64,000 nucleotides of DNA from Polychytrium aggregatum. Taxonomy: Eukaryota > Chytridiomycota > Chytridiomycetes > Polychytriales. The position numbers and the translations under genes were made by a program. The notes under the pieces are model-generated. The model was not told the origin of the DNA. It made no database searches and was given only the letters and a program-made list of their open reading frames with translations. Positions within the stretch are counted from its first letter, which is position 1, and each line of letters starts with the position of its first letter. This document shows, one piece after another, positions 55,055-64,000 of this stretch. Location: the NCBI RefSeq assembly GCF_025602895.1, contig NW_026516284.1, forward strand, positions 124,001 to 188,000, in the 5' to 3' direction.

Positions 55055-58000
55055 TTACCTCTTCAGTCCGCTTGAGATCAATCCAGTCGGCGGCACCGAC
55101 GACGGTGGCATCGGGACGTTCGAGTTGGTGTAGAGCATCACCAGGGAGCTGACCGAGTTGAGCCGGTTCTTGAGGGTGGCAAACGCAGAGCTCTGGGGCA
55201 ACAGCATCAGGATCCCGTACAGACACTTGAAGAGATGTGGATAGCGGTCGGGCTCGAGCAGCTGCAGCCGCAGGTACGTGAACACGGGCGACTCGATCAG
55301 CTGCACCAGCTTGTCGATCTGGATCAAAAAGTTGACCGTGATCTCGAGCTCGGCAAACACCTGCAGGAGATTGGCGGCGTGCTCGTAGGCTTGCGCAAGC
55401 AGGCAGAGCGAGAATGTGGCCACGGGATTATGCGACCACGACCGATACAGGGCCACAAACAGCAGGAGGCCGTCCTGTCGGCAAGTTGGATATGCGCAGA
55501 TACAGAGGAGTGAGTTGGGCGCAGCCTCATGCAGCTCGGCAGGAGAGTGGATCTGGATGCGTGGATCTGGACTCCCATTAGCCCGTCCCGAAACACCCCC
55601 AGCAGATCCATGGACAGTTTGTCCCGGACTCGACATGCTGCGTCCAAGAAATGTCGGCTTACCCGTGTGTCCAAGTTCCGGATGCGCTTTCGCAAGTCCG
55701 AGAGCTCCGGAGTGGTAATGAGGATGATGTTGAGGTTCTGGACCATGGTCGAAGCAAAGTCCAGGTCCTCGGCATGCTGTGTCTTGGTCTCGAGGATCTC
55801 GGCAAGCGACCGGTAGATGCGCTCCGACTGCAGACTCAGGCACAGCTGGCGGATGATCAGCGTCCCGCGGCTCTCGAGGAGCTTGCGGTCCGTCTGGAAC
55901 AGCAGCAGGAGGTTCGTCATGAACCGATTGAAGTATTCTTCGCCAGCATACTGCGAGATGTGGGCCAGGAGCTGAAGGTCCCGCTTGACGACCTAGAGCG
56001 GGTTAACCGATGCATCCACGCAGCCGTTAGAGTTGGGCTCTGACTCGATAAACCACATTCGACTGCATTGTCTTGATCCGCACGACTGGCCACAAGCGAT
56101 ACATGGCAAGTCGTCCCCCATTCTTGAAAGGGCACATACCTCCTCCGAGGGATCCGACACGGCCCTGAGGAGCGAGTTGAAAGTACTTTCGTCTGCAGCC
56201 AGGATCTAGAGAGAGAGCGTTGATTCCACAGGATATCGGAAACGGGCGCCCACATCAGTACAAAAGCGTCGGCCGTCCATGGAAGGAATAGCGTTTCCCC
56301 ACTCGGAAGCTAGTTTTCCCACCCACACCGCCGAGTGGCAAAAGCCTCGATATGCACCTTCCGCGGAGCCTTCCGATGGAGCATGAGAAGCCAGTCCAAA
56401 GACGCGGTTCGGGTTTCTTCGTGCTGGTCAAGTAACTTCTGGGTCAAAACCTCGATGGTAAGCTGCAGCTCGAGGGTCTCGCCCTGCAAAAGCAGGAACT
56501 CCATGTTGGGGGGCACGGGCCCGGCATTGCTCGAATCGACTCCGTAAAGACTGCTTGTCGACGCCGACGGGCTCATGTTGACCGCAGGAACGCTCGCCTG
56601 GAGGCCCATGGACTCGTTTGAGGCCTGCAAAACCACGCTCTTGTGGGCGGCTTTGTCGCCGAGGGGAGTGTCTTGAACGAGGGCGAAGAGATTGGCGTTG
56701 GTGCCAGAGGCAGCCGATCGGATGGCTGGGACGTTGTGCGAGATGCTCGGCAGGATCGCGGCGAGCAGCGTCGGGGTGTATGGCATCATGGTTTCCTTGG
56801 CCATCAGAATAAACTCGCTGACCCACTGGATGGCCGTGACCTGGGTCTCGACATCTATCCACAGGATCGGTCGGCAATGCCGGGACAGTGCGAGTAAGAT
56901 GCACGCGCAAGCGGCGAAAGAACATGAGTAAACGAGAGATCCCGTGGACAAGAATAGGATGGGTCCACAGGTCGCAGAGGCGGGCAGCCAAAGATATAGC
57001 CCAAGCGCGCAGTGCAACCTGCCGTCAGCTGAGAATCGACGGCGCCCGACCGCCTGGATCGGACGGGTATTGGACGGTATTGGTTCTGCTCGAGAATCAG
57101 CCGCGCCGCAGTCTCGTATGAGCATCATCACACCCTTGCCCCGATATTCTTACCAGCGCTGACCAGGTGCGGACTGAGGATCTCGACCATCTTGCCAAAG
57201 TTCAAGGCAACCCCTTGTCCGGGAACGTAAGGGTGAGATCCTGCCAGGGATGGCTTGATGATCCTCCCCTGCACGCTGCTGCGTCCGAGTGAGTTGCTCC
57301 AGTTGCCGCTCGGATCGGCGATGGTCGTTCCATCGGCGCCAAAGGACTGCAGACTGGCGCGATCATCGGCATCATGGGCGGACTCGGGCCGGCTCTCGGC
57401 CAGCTTCTCGGGAGGATGGTAGACGCCGCGCGTGGCCTGGACATCCAGCACATCGCGAATCTCTTTCAGGAACTCGCCGAGGAGACTGAGGGTCTGCGCC
57501 CGGACATCGGGGTTGGGGTCGCTCAGGTACTTGAAGAGGCCGTCGAGGAAGTGCGGCAGGAAGGCGATCAGCTCCAGGTCCGGGAGATGATCGAGAGTGC
57601 GGATCCAGTCGACCAGAAAGATGCGGGTCAGCGGGTTGAGGGTGTTGATGCGTTCGGCGAGGAGCGGAATGAACTTTGGGATGTTGAAAGTGGTCTCCTC
57701 GACACCGGGCAGGGGATTCAGCGTACCGGGGACGGCGTGCTGGGGGTCGCCGATGCTTGAGTGTGCAGAGTGGGCCAGGGGCGAAGGCGAGACGGGTCGC
57801 AGCAGATGAGGATTGCCGCTGACTGGGGCCGACGAGGACAGCACCGCCAACGACGAGGCTGCGGCGATGGCGTCCGCGGCCAAGTCGGGGTTGAAGTAAG
57901 CCGACTGTTCCGAGACGATGTCCTTGATCAGGCGGTCGAGCAGGTCGGCACCGTTCTTGACCGAGGCTTCCTGGTCGGCCGAGAGCTGGCGGGGGGGGGA

Positions 58001-58955
58001 GAGGCGAATCGATGTCCAGCAAACAGATCAGCCGGGGCTTGAGCGCCGGGGATATAGCAGGAAGGCCAGATGCTGCAGCAGGGAGCCAGGCCAGCCGACG
58101 AGCAGTCGTGCATCATACAAGCGTATATTTTCGCAAGCAGCAGGGACCAGTTCGCCGCAACAACAGCCGAGGACTGACTGCAGCAACCGAAACCCACCCC
58201 CGGCCAGGAGGCGGAGCAACGGACATTACCTTGCACAGGGCATCAAAGATTTCGTTGAAGAACCTGAGTGTGTCGCCGCGAGCGACCTTGGCAACATTGT
58301 ACATCGATTCACAGGCATAGTATCGCACCCGGGCGTCCTGGTCCGAAAAGCAGCTCAGGATGGGCGGGACGATGGCCTCCAGGTGTTGCTTGAGGTCCTG
58401 CAGACCCGCCAGCCAGGGCGGGCAAGATGGAGCAGATGCAGAGCAAGCGTTCGAGGCCAGTCATTAGCGACAGAGAGCGATCCCGCACTGGAAGGATCGC
58501 CCATAGCTGCGGCCTGGATGCACTGGCGAGGCCCTGCGGCTCGGCGGCTCGGCGGCTCGGCGGCTTACCGGGCCGAGGGCGACTGCGGCAGCAGCGAGCG
58601 AAATCAGCCCGCCGTTGCGGGCATTGGGAACGCCCGAGTAGGCAAAGTCGTGTATCAGGCCGTTCAGCAGCTGGGTGATCTTGTGGGGCTCGTGGGCGGC
58701 AGCCAATTCTCTGACGACTCTGCGGGTGTTTGTTGGAACCGATGGCGGGCGATGAGACGGCAGGGCTCGCTGGCTCGCTGGCCGGAGGGAGGGTGCGGAG
58801 GCTCGGCAGCCAGCTGTCCGGGACGCAAATCGAGGGGCGGAGAGACGTTACCTCTCGACTTCAAGGGCAGCGCCCTTTCGCCTCTCGTAGAGTTTGTCGT
58901 TTAGGCCTTTGACCACCGCCTGGGGCAGGGCGTTGAGTCCCGAGGTGACGTCCAT
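55055..58955 (-). CDS. VAC14: VAC14, scaffold of the PI(3,5)P2 kinase complex
   Basis: A many-exon gene from ATG 58955 to TAA 55055. Exon 1 (58955-58852) encodes the start with [18 protein letters not shown]. The next exons give [48 protein letters not shown] and [20 protein letters not shown], the conserved N-terminal HEAT repeats of Vac14. Then come [20 protein letters not shown] and [20 protein letters not shown]. The C-terminal part has [40 protein letters not shown] and [20 protein letters not shown] with [20 protein letters not shown]. Vac14 holds together the kinase Fab1/PIKfyve and phosphatase Fig4 on vacuole or endosome membranes. Low-complexity inserts around residues 230-260 and 460-500 are unusual but tolerated. 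Some exon borders were not fixed. Confidence 0.9.
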
Positions 58956-59062
58956 AGCGGGGGTATGTATGAGGACAGAGGCGAGATGCGGGAGGCCAGG
59001 GCGATGTCCTGGGTTTTGGGTGGCAGAGACAGCCGTCCCGGTTGGTGACACATGAGCGAGAG

Positions 59063-59064
<2 letters not shown>

Positions 59065-59130
<66 letters not shown>
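59065..59130 (+). repeat. (GA)33 microsatellite
   Basis: An uninterrupted GA dinucleotide run about 110 bp upstream of the VAC14 start codon. Poly-Arg/Glu and poly-Ser/Leu frames here are artefacts. Confidence 0.97.
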
Positions 59131-59132
<2 letters not shown>

Positions 59133-59523
59133 CAGACCAGTGGGAATATCAAAGCTGATGGACCAAAAAAAACACTCTCGCATCGGCAGAATGCATCGGC
59201 AAGAATGCATCGGCGACATTCTTCCTGGGGCCATGTCGGCCGGCCAGTCCATCAAGCGCCATGGCGACACCATCGCCGCGAGGCCGCCCTTCCTCAGCGG
59301 CGCCGTGGGAATCAAAACGCATGCCCAAACAGCGTCTGCTCATGTGCCGCGCCGGGTTCATGTCTGGGCCGTCTGTTCGGGGCCCCGGACGCAGCCGCCG
59401 ACCAGACCCGCCGACCACGCCGATAAATCCGACTTGGACGTCTGGTCTTGCTCAGAGAAGTGCTGGTCTGCCTTTTGCATCTGCCTCCGGCGTCTGCCCT
59501 CCGTCCAGCATTCACTCGCACTC

Positions 59524-60840
59524 ATGTCCTTCGGAGCCGAGTCCATCGACCTTCTGCTGTATCCAATGCACATGTAGGTCGCAGTGCCGGCGCCGTGCCT
59601 CGCCCGGCTCGCCCAAAGCCAGACCAGAGCCCGTCTGTCCTCGTTGCTGACCCTCGTCCCCGGCTTCCTTCGCCGATCCGTCCGCCACAGCCATTCAATC
59701 AGCTGGATGGGGATATGCGTTGCAACAGCAAGAGACCTGCTCATCATTGGCGTCCATGTCACCGTGACCTCAGTCAACACCAAGGAAGAAGATCGGTTCA
59801 CTCCAGTGAGCCTGTGGCTGCTTCTCGAGGCCCTGGTGGCCTACGTCCGTCTGCCCAAGGCAATTCTGCACTACTTTCTGTACCGGAACCCTGCCCAACT
59901 CAACATGAACTCGCATCGACTCTTTCGAAACTACTCGCTACTGCTCTACCAGGCGGCGCTGTGCTCGTGGGTCTGGGGTAAGCCATTGGGTTTTGCTCTG
60001 GGGCCTTGGACTATCCTGTCCCACATGCACCTCTTTGCCCTGTTCCCTGGCTCTGGTCCGATTTGGTCCGATCTGGTCCGATCTGGTCCGATCTGACTCA
60101 ACCCCGATGCCCTGATTCTCACCCCATCGGCGGATCTGCTCCCAGGTGCGCTGATCATCGTCAAAGAGCAAGTACTGTGGCCGCCCTATCTCGACATGCG
60201 GATCATGACGGTCGAGATTCTGTTCGGAGCAGCCGTTTGGGTGCTGATCTCGATCGGCGGAGCCTCCATCGTTCTGTCGTCGGCACTGTGTCCTGGGCTC
60301 CAGGTGCCGGCGGGTATCAGGGCCTACATCGAGCAAATGGCCACAATCTTCTCGGGCGCTGTCGTCATCGATCCGCACAATATCCGTCGCTGGTCGATCG
60401 TCCAGAGCGGGCTGACGACTCAAGAAGTGGCCACCCTGCCGGTGCTCCACTACTCCGCCAGCAGCGACACTGAGAGTGCCGTCGAGCGCATGTGTCCCAT
60501 CTGCCTGATGGACCTGGAGGAGGGCGAGGCCGTGCGGGAGCTGACATGCGGACATCTGTTTCACCCCGAATGCATCGATCCGTGGCTGCTGGGCCCCAGT
60601 CCCTCGACGATTCCGCACACCCGGAGTGTCTACGGACATCGCACCTGCCCGATCTGCAAGCAGGATGCCTTGGCGGGGATTGTCTATGGCCGCCGCCATG
60701 TTCGGCTGCCGTTTGTTGGGCCGGCCTTTCTCTTCCCGGATCGATCGGGGACTCGGTCTCAGACCAGCAGCCTCCTTCCGAGCGCCTCGTCGTCGGCCCG
60801 GGTGTCTCGCAATCCCTCATACCAAACTCTGTACCCGTAG
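59524..60840 (+). CDS. RING-H2 membrane protein (probable E3 ubiquitin ligase)
   Basis: Three exons fit in phase: 59524-59573, 59703-59977 and 60146-60840, giving 339 residues. The N-terminal half has about four hydrophobic segments (DLLIIGVHVTVTSV, PVSLWLLLEALVAYV, SLLLYQAALCSWVWG and MRIMTVEILFGAAVWVLISI). A RING-H2 finger sits near residues 220-285: CPICLMDLEEGEAV, CGHLFHPECIDPWL, then CPICK after a 25-residue insertion rich in Ser/Pro/His that lengthens the last loop. All eight zinc ligands are present. RING-H2 proteins with N-terminal spans usually act as E3 ligases on endomembranes. A start at 59584 in the second frame would skip exon 1; the spliced model is preferred for its clean donor and phase. 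Confidence 0.78.
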
Positions 60841-61151
60841 GCCCCCGCACAGCATCCGTCGAGGATGATGGGGCAGCGTTCGCTAAACGAACGAGACGCT
60901 CTGCTCTTGAAGCCATCTTGGCCGCTTGGCTGTTTCCTGGATCCCTGAATACATGCATACTTCATTCGCCAGCCTCAGTGGCTGTTCATGGCCATCTTTC
61001 CCACCGGCCCAGTTTCCTCGGACGAGTTTGCCACCATTCCGCGTCATCCAGTCGCCCATCCTGCCAGTCTCTCTCAGCTCCATCCTGCTCCCAGATCAGC
61101 AGCGGCTGCTCCCGGCCCACAGCAATACCGTCAGCACCATAACCCCGCGCC

Positions 61152-62429
61152 ATGATCGTTGGACTGGTCGGACCCCCGAAATCGGGCAAGACAGCAGTGG
61201 CATCGTTCTTGCTCAAGCACCTGGGCTTCTGCCAGATTTCGCTGGCGACGCAGCAGGACGGCCTTCCCGCCATCGAGGATGATGCCCACATTGTCGTGGC
61301 CACCGCCGAGGCCCTGATGGATCACATCACTCAGAACTGGACCCACAACTTTGTCCTGGATGGCATCGAGAGTCTGTCGCTGATCGAGACCCTGTCGATC
61401 CGTCCGTTCTTCCTGCTGGTATCCGTCGACTCGCCCATCTCCATGCGCCTTGCTCGCCAGCTCCCCGACCCGATGCAGCACAGAGACCCGGGGCAGCTGC
61501 TCCAGTTCATGAGCCAGGACGACGACTGGAAGTTTGGCAAGACCAACGGCAAGGAGTGCATGGAGCGGTCGGCCCTCAAGATCGTCAATGCCGAGACCTT
61601 GGCGAGTCTCTATGCGCAACTGCAGCGCCTCGACATCACCAACCCCATCCGACTGCGACCCTCCTGGGACACTTACTTTATGAAGCTATGCAATCTCGCG
61701 GCGACCCGATCGAATTGTAAGCATGCGACGGCAGCCACATCCCTGCTTGCTGTGCCAGTGTGGCAGATCGACCTTCTTGGCGCTGTCTTGGATCGAGTGC
61801 TGTCGACTGGATGTCTGACATCCCAATGCTGTCCCGCATCGGGCTCCAGGCATGAAGCGGAGAGTCGGCTGCATCCTCGTCCGCAACAACCGCATCATTG
61901 CCACAGGATACAACGGCACCCCGAGAGGTGTGCGCAACTGCAACGAAGGCGGATGCGACCGCTGCAACCACGGCGCCTCCAACCACTCGCTCGATACCTG
62001 CCTGTGTCTGCATGCCGAGGAAGTACGTTGTCCGCCTTGGATGGTTTGGCTGGCTGCTCGTGGATCCACTGGGAACACTCGCCGCTTTCTGATCCCTCTT
62101 TACCGTTGATCTTTGTTCAGAACGCCTTGCTCGAAGCCGGCCGAGAGCGAGTTGATTCTGGCGTCGGCCATGCCATCCTCTACTGCAACACCTGCCCGGT
62201 AAGCACACACTCCTGTCAGGCTCCGTATTGAAGGAGCGTGAAGATCCTTGCTTATTCCCCAGCTCTGCCCTATTGTCGCTTTGTCCAGTGTCTGGGATGC
62301 GCCAAAAAGATCATCCAGGTCGGTATCCGCGAAGTCATCTATGCGCTGGGCTACAAGATGGACGACATGACGGCCAAGCTTTTCGACTCGGCCGGTGTCC
62401 AGCTGCGACAGCATGTTGTCGCTCCGTGA
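61152..62429 (+). CDS. DCD1: Deoxycytidylate (dCMP) deaminase
   Basis: Four exons fit in phase: 61152-61716, 61850-62022, 62121-62198 and 62289-62429, giving 318 residues. The enzyme converts dCMP to dUMP, feeding dTMP synthesis. The C-terminal deaminase domain is complete: RRVGCILVRNNRIIATGYNG, TPRGVRNCNEGGCDRC, LCLHAEENALLEAG (the His and catalytic Glu) and CPCLGCAKKIIQVGI with the zinc Cys pair. As in other fungal Dcd1 proteins, the first 170 residues form a P-loop kinase-like region. Here the P-loop GPPKSGKT is intact, which is striking. Its partner gene neighbours show no nucleotide-metabolism cluster. The activity of fungal and animal enzymes is typically regulated by dCTP and dTTP. Confidence 0.92.
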
Positions 62430-62750
62430 ATGACCTTCGCGAGAGTGAATCGGATACTCGGCAATGCGTGGAGATCCAGCAATGTTTCTACCGGAGGGCT
62501 GGAGCACATACAGTCGAGATCCTTGAAATGGAATAGAACTCCAATGCAGCTCCCGTGTGATGAATATTGCAATCCGCAGAGTGGAGTAGAGGGGACTGGC
62601 GCTGGCGAGTTGGCGCCAAACGGAGCGGTCCAGTGCATGCCTGCGTCGGCTGCTTGCATGGTCGCCGCGGGCTGTCGGCGAGAACGAGCGTCTCCTCTGG
62701 TTTGCTGGTCAAGAAGATCCTGGGAGCTCAGAGGTCGATGCTACGCGACG
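62430..62750. other. Short intergenic interval, no gene
   Basis: Only 321 bp separate the dCMP deaminase stop and the proposed CFAP57 start on the same strand. It must hold both the deaminase 3' end and the CFAP57 promoter. Confidence 0.6.
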
Positions 62751-64000
62751 ATGGCATTGCCCACGATTTCATACAGGTGGGTTGGGCGTGAGCATTGCCA
62801 GCGACGAGCGAGGCAGAGCCAGGGCCACGCAATGCCGCCGCCGTCGGATGGCCCCTTTCCTGCATCGCAAACCCCCGCGTTGACTCGGAGAATGTCTTCC
62901 GATGCTCCGCCAGATATGCCTTTGGCATCAAAACCGATGTCAAGGAGAACATTGGCTTCCTTGACGAGCAGACCGTCATCTATCCGGCCGGATCCAACCT
63001 CATCATCTACAATGCCGAAAACAAGAGCCAGCGGTTCATAACCATGACGGAGCACTGCGAGTCCATCACGAGCCTCTGCATCTCCAACACCCGACGGTAC
63101 TGCGCCGTTGCCGAGCGGAGCACGGTCGAGAAGCCGCAAGTGGTGATCTATGATCTCCACACGCTGAGGCGAAAGAAAGTGCTCGTGCCAAGCAGCGAGA
63201 TCGAGTCCAAGGTACTGCACTTTCACCTCCTGCTCCGGCACCAGCGTAAATGATGGTCGCCGCGCAGAGCCAAGGCCGGGACTGATAGGCGATGGGTCCA
63301 TTGGATCGCCGCTAATGCCGCCCGCTGTCCAGGAATATGTGGCTCTGGCCTTCTCCAGCGATGCAAAGTTCATCATCACCCAGACAGGCGCGCCAGACTG
63401 GATGATGTACTTTTGGCTGTGGGAAAAGGGCAAGCTGATGGCTTCGTTCCGCACCACCCAAGACAAGCCGACATCCAATCTGCCGCCGCCAACCGGGTTC
63501 AAGGACCGAGATGCAGGCGGAACGATCAACCAGGTCTCGTTCAACCCCTTGGACAGCAACCAGATCTGCACGATCGGAAACGGCGTCTTTCGCCTCTACC
63601 GATATCAGGACGGCGGGTGCAAGCAGCTTTCGTTTTCAAAGTTCGAGCCGCGCGTAAGTACCGGGGCCAACGCCAGGTCCCCAGCGCCCAGGAACGATGG
63701 CGATGCAAGAAAGTGCGATACCGCAGAGCATTTGTGAAGACCATGGCCCGCCGTCTCTGACCCTGTTCCGTCACGGTCGTCCAAATGGGCTGCCCTATCG
63801 GGCCGGCACCTCGATTCGCATGTGCATTCCAGAACTTCACTTCACACGCCTGGATCTGCGATGACCGTTTGGTCGTGGGCTCCGAGGACGGGCGACTCCT
63901 CATCTTTGAATCCACCGGGGAGCTCAAGATCGAGATCGTGTACAGCAACGGCACAACCAACGCGCCAAAGCAGATCTACGGCATCGTCGCGTACCTCAAG
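62751..64000 (+). CDS. CFAP57: CFAP57 (WDR65), axonemal WD40 protein, partial
   Basis: The gene runs off the window. Exons resolved: 62751-62776 (9 residues, MALPTISY plus part of a codon), 62914-63211, 63333-63653 and 63833 onward. The first exon is tiny but joins in phase to give YAFGIKTDVKENIGFLDEQ, which aligns with the start of CFAP57. Further hallmarks: TVIYPAGSNLIIYN, VALAFSSDAKFIITQTGAPD, YFWLWEKGKLMASF, INQVSFNPLDSNQICTIGNG, SHAWICDDRLVVGSEDGRLL. These are WD40 blades 1-4 in family order. CFAP57 is an axonemal protein associated with inner dynein arms, supporting a flagellate zoospore. The upstream in-frame extension without an ATG is excluded. Confidence 0.88.

Noticed and set aside
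59058-59130. Arg/Glu and Ser/Leu repeat proteins near 59.1 kb
   Set aside because: By-products of a (GA)33 microsatellite in the VAC14 5' region.
62795-62913. CFAP57 start at 62795
   Set aside because: The codon there is TTG and the following residues do not resemble CFAP57; a 26-nt exon from ATG 62751 joins in phase to the conserved start.

Overview
This 64 kb window is nuclear DNA of a zoosporic (chytrid-type) fungus. Genes are dense and carry many short spliceosomal introns (GT..AG, some apparently only 41-48 nt). The protein set is fungal: a Ste3-like receptor, WSC-domain wall proteins, Not4, Nam8/Ngr1-type RRM protein, Hut1 and Dcd1. Two flagellar-axoneme genes, a CFAP337/WDR49-type protein and CFAP57, point to a lineage that still makes a flagellum. 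I do not name a species. Microsatellites and minisatellites are common between genes and in introns. I saw no rRNA, tRNA or CRISPR array.

Layout: 1.6-3.3 kb, Ste3-like 7-TM receptor (+). 4.1-4.6 kb, small 3-TM protein (-). 4.6-5.1 kb, decayed Tc1/mariner-like transposase, with a second 5' stub at 12.3 kb. 5.3-7.1 kb, complex I assembly factor NDUFAF1/CIA30 (+). 8.5-11.5 kb, three-RRM protein (+). 12.6-16.4 kb, long coiled-coil protein of unknown function (-). 16.6-20.6 kb, NOT4 (-). 21.3-22.7 kb, mitochondrial TraB-family protein (-). 23.6-25.6 kb, single-pass membrane protein with a cytoplasmic SH3 domain (-). 26.9-27.4 kb, Rieske protein (-), divergent from CYP40-type cyclophilin (27.7-29.6 kb, +). 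30.2-31.3 kb, HUT1 (-). 32.4-34.3 kb, multi-span membrane protein (+). 35.3-40.0 kb, CFAP337-like (-). 40.9-41.2 kb, 68-residue membrane protein (-). 42.3-43.8 kb, TPT/SLC35-type transporter (+). 44.2-50.8 kb, a 21-exon secreted protein with eight WSC domains and a C-terminal tyrosinase (-). 52.3-52.9 kb, 89-residue protein (-). 55.1-59.0 kb, VAC14 (-). 59.5-60.8 kb, RING-H2 membrane protein (+). 61.2-62.4 kb, dCMP deaminase (+). 62.8 kb to the end, CFAP57 (+, partial).

Most genes are unrelated housekeeping functions, as is normal in a fungal genome. The most unusual locus is the (WSC)8-tyrosinase gene. It contains a 1,164-bp direct tandem duplication (two WSC domains, a Thr-rich linker and their introns) whose copies are almost identical, so the gene seems to be growing by unit duplication. 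The SH3-bearing single-pass protein, the Ste3-like receptor and several small spliced membrane proteins are the other items worth following up. All splice models come from reading frame, splice-site phase and family resemblance. None was checked against transcripts or a database.
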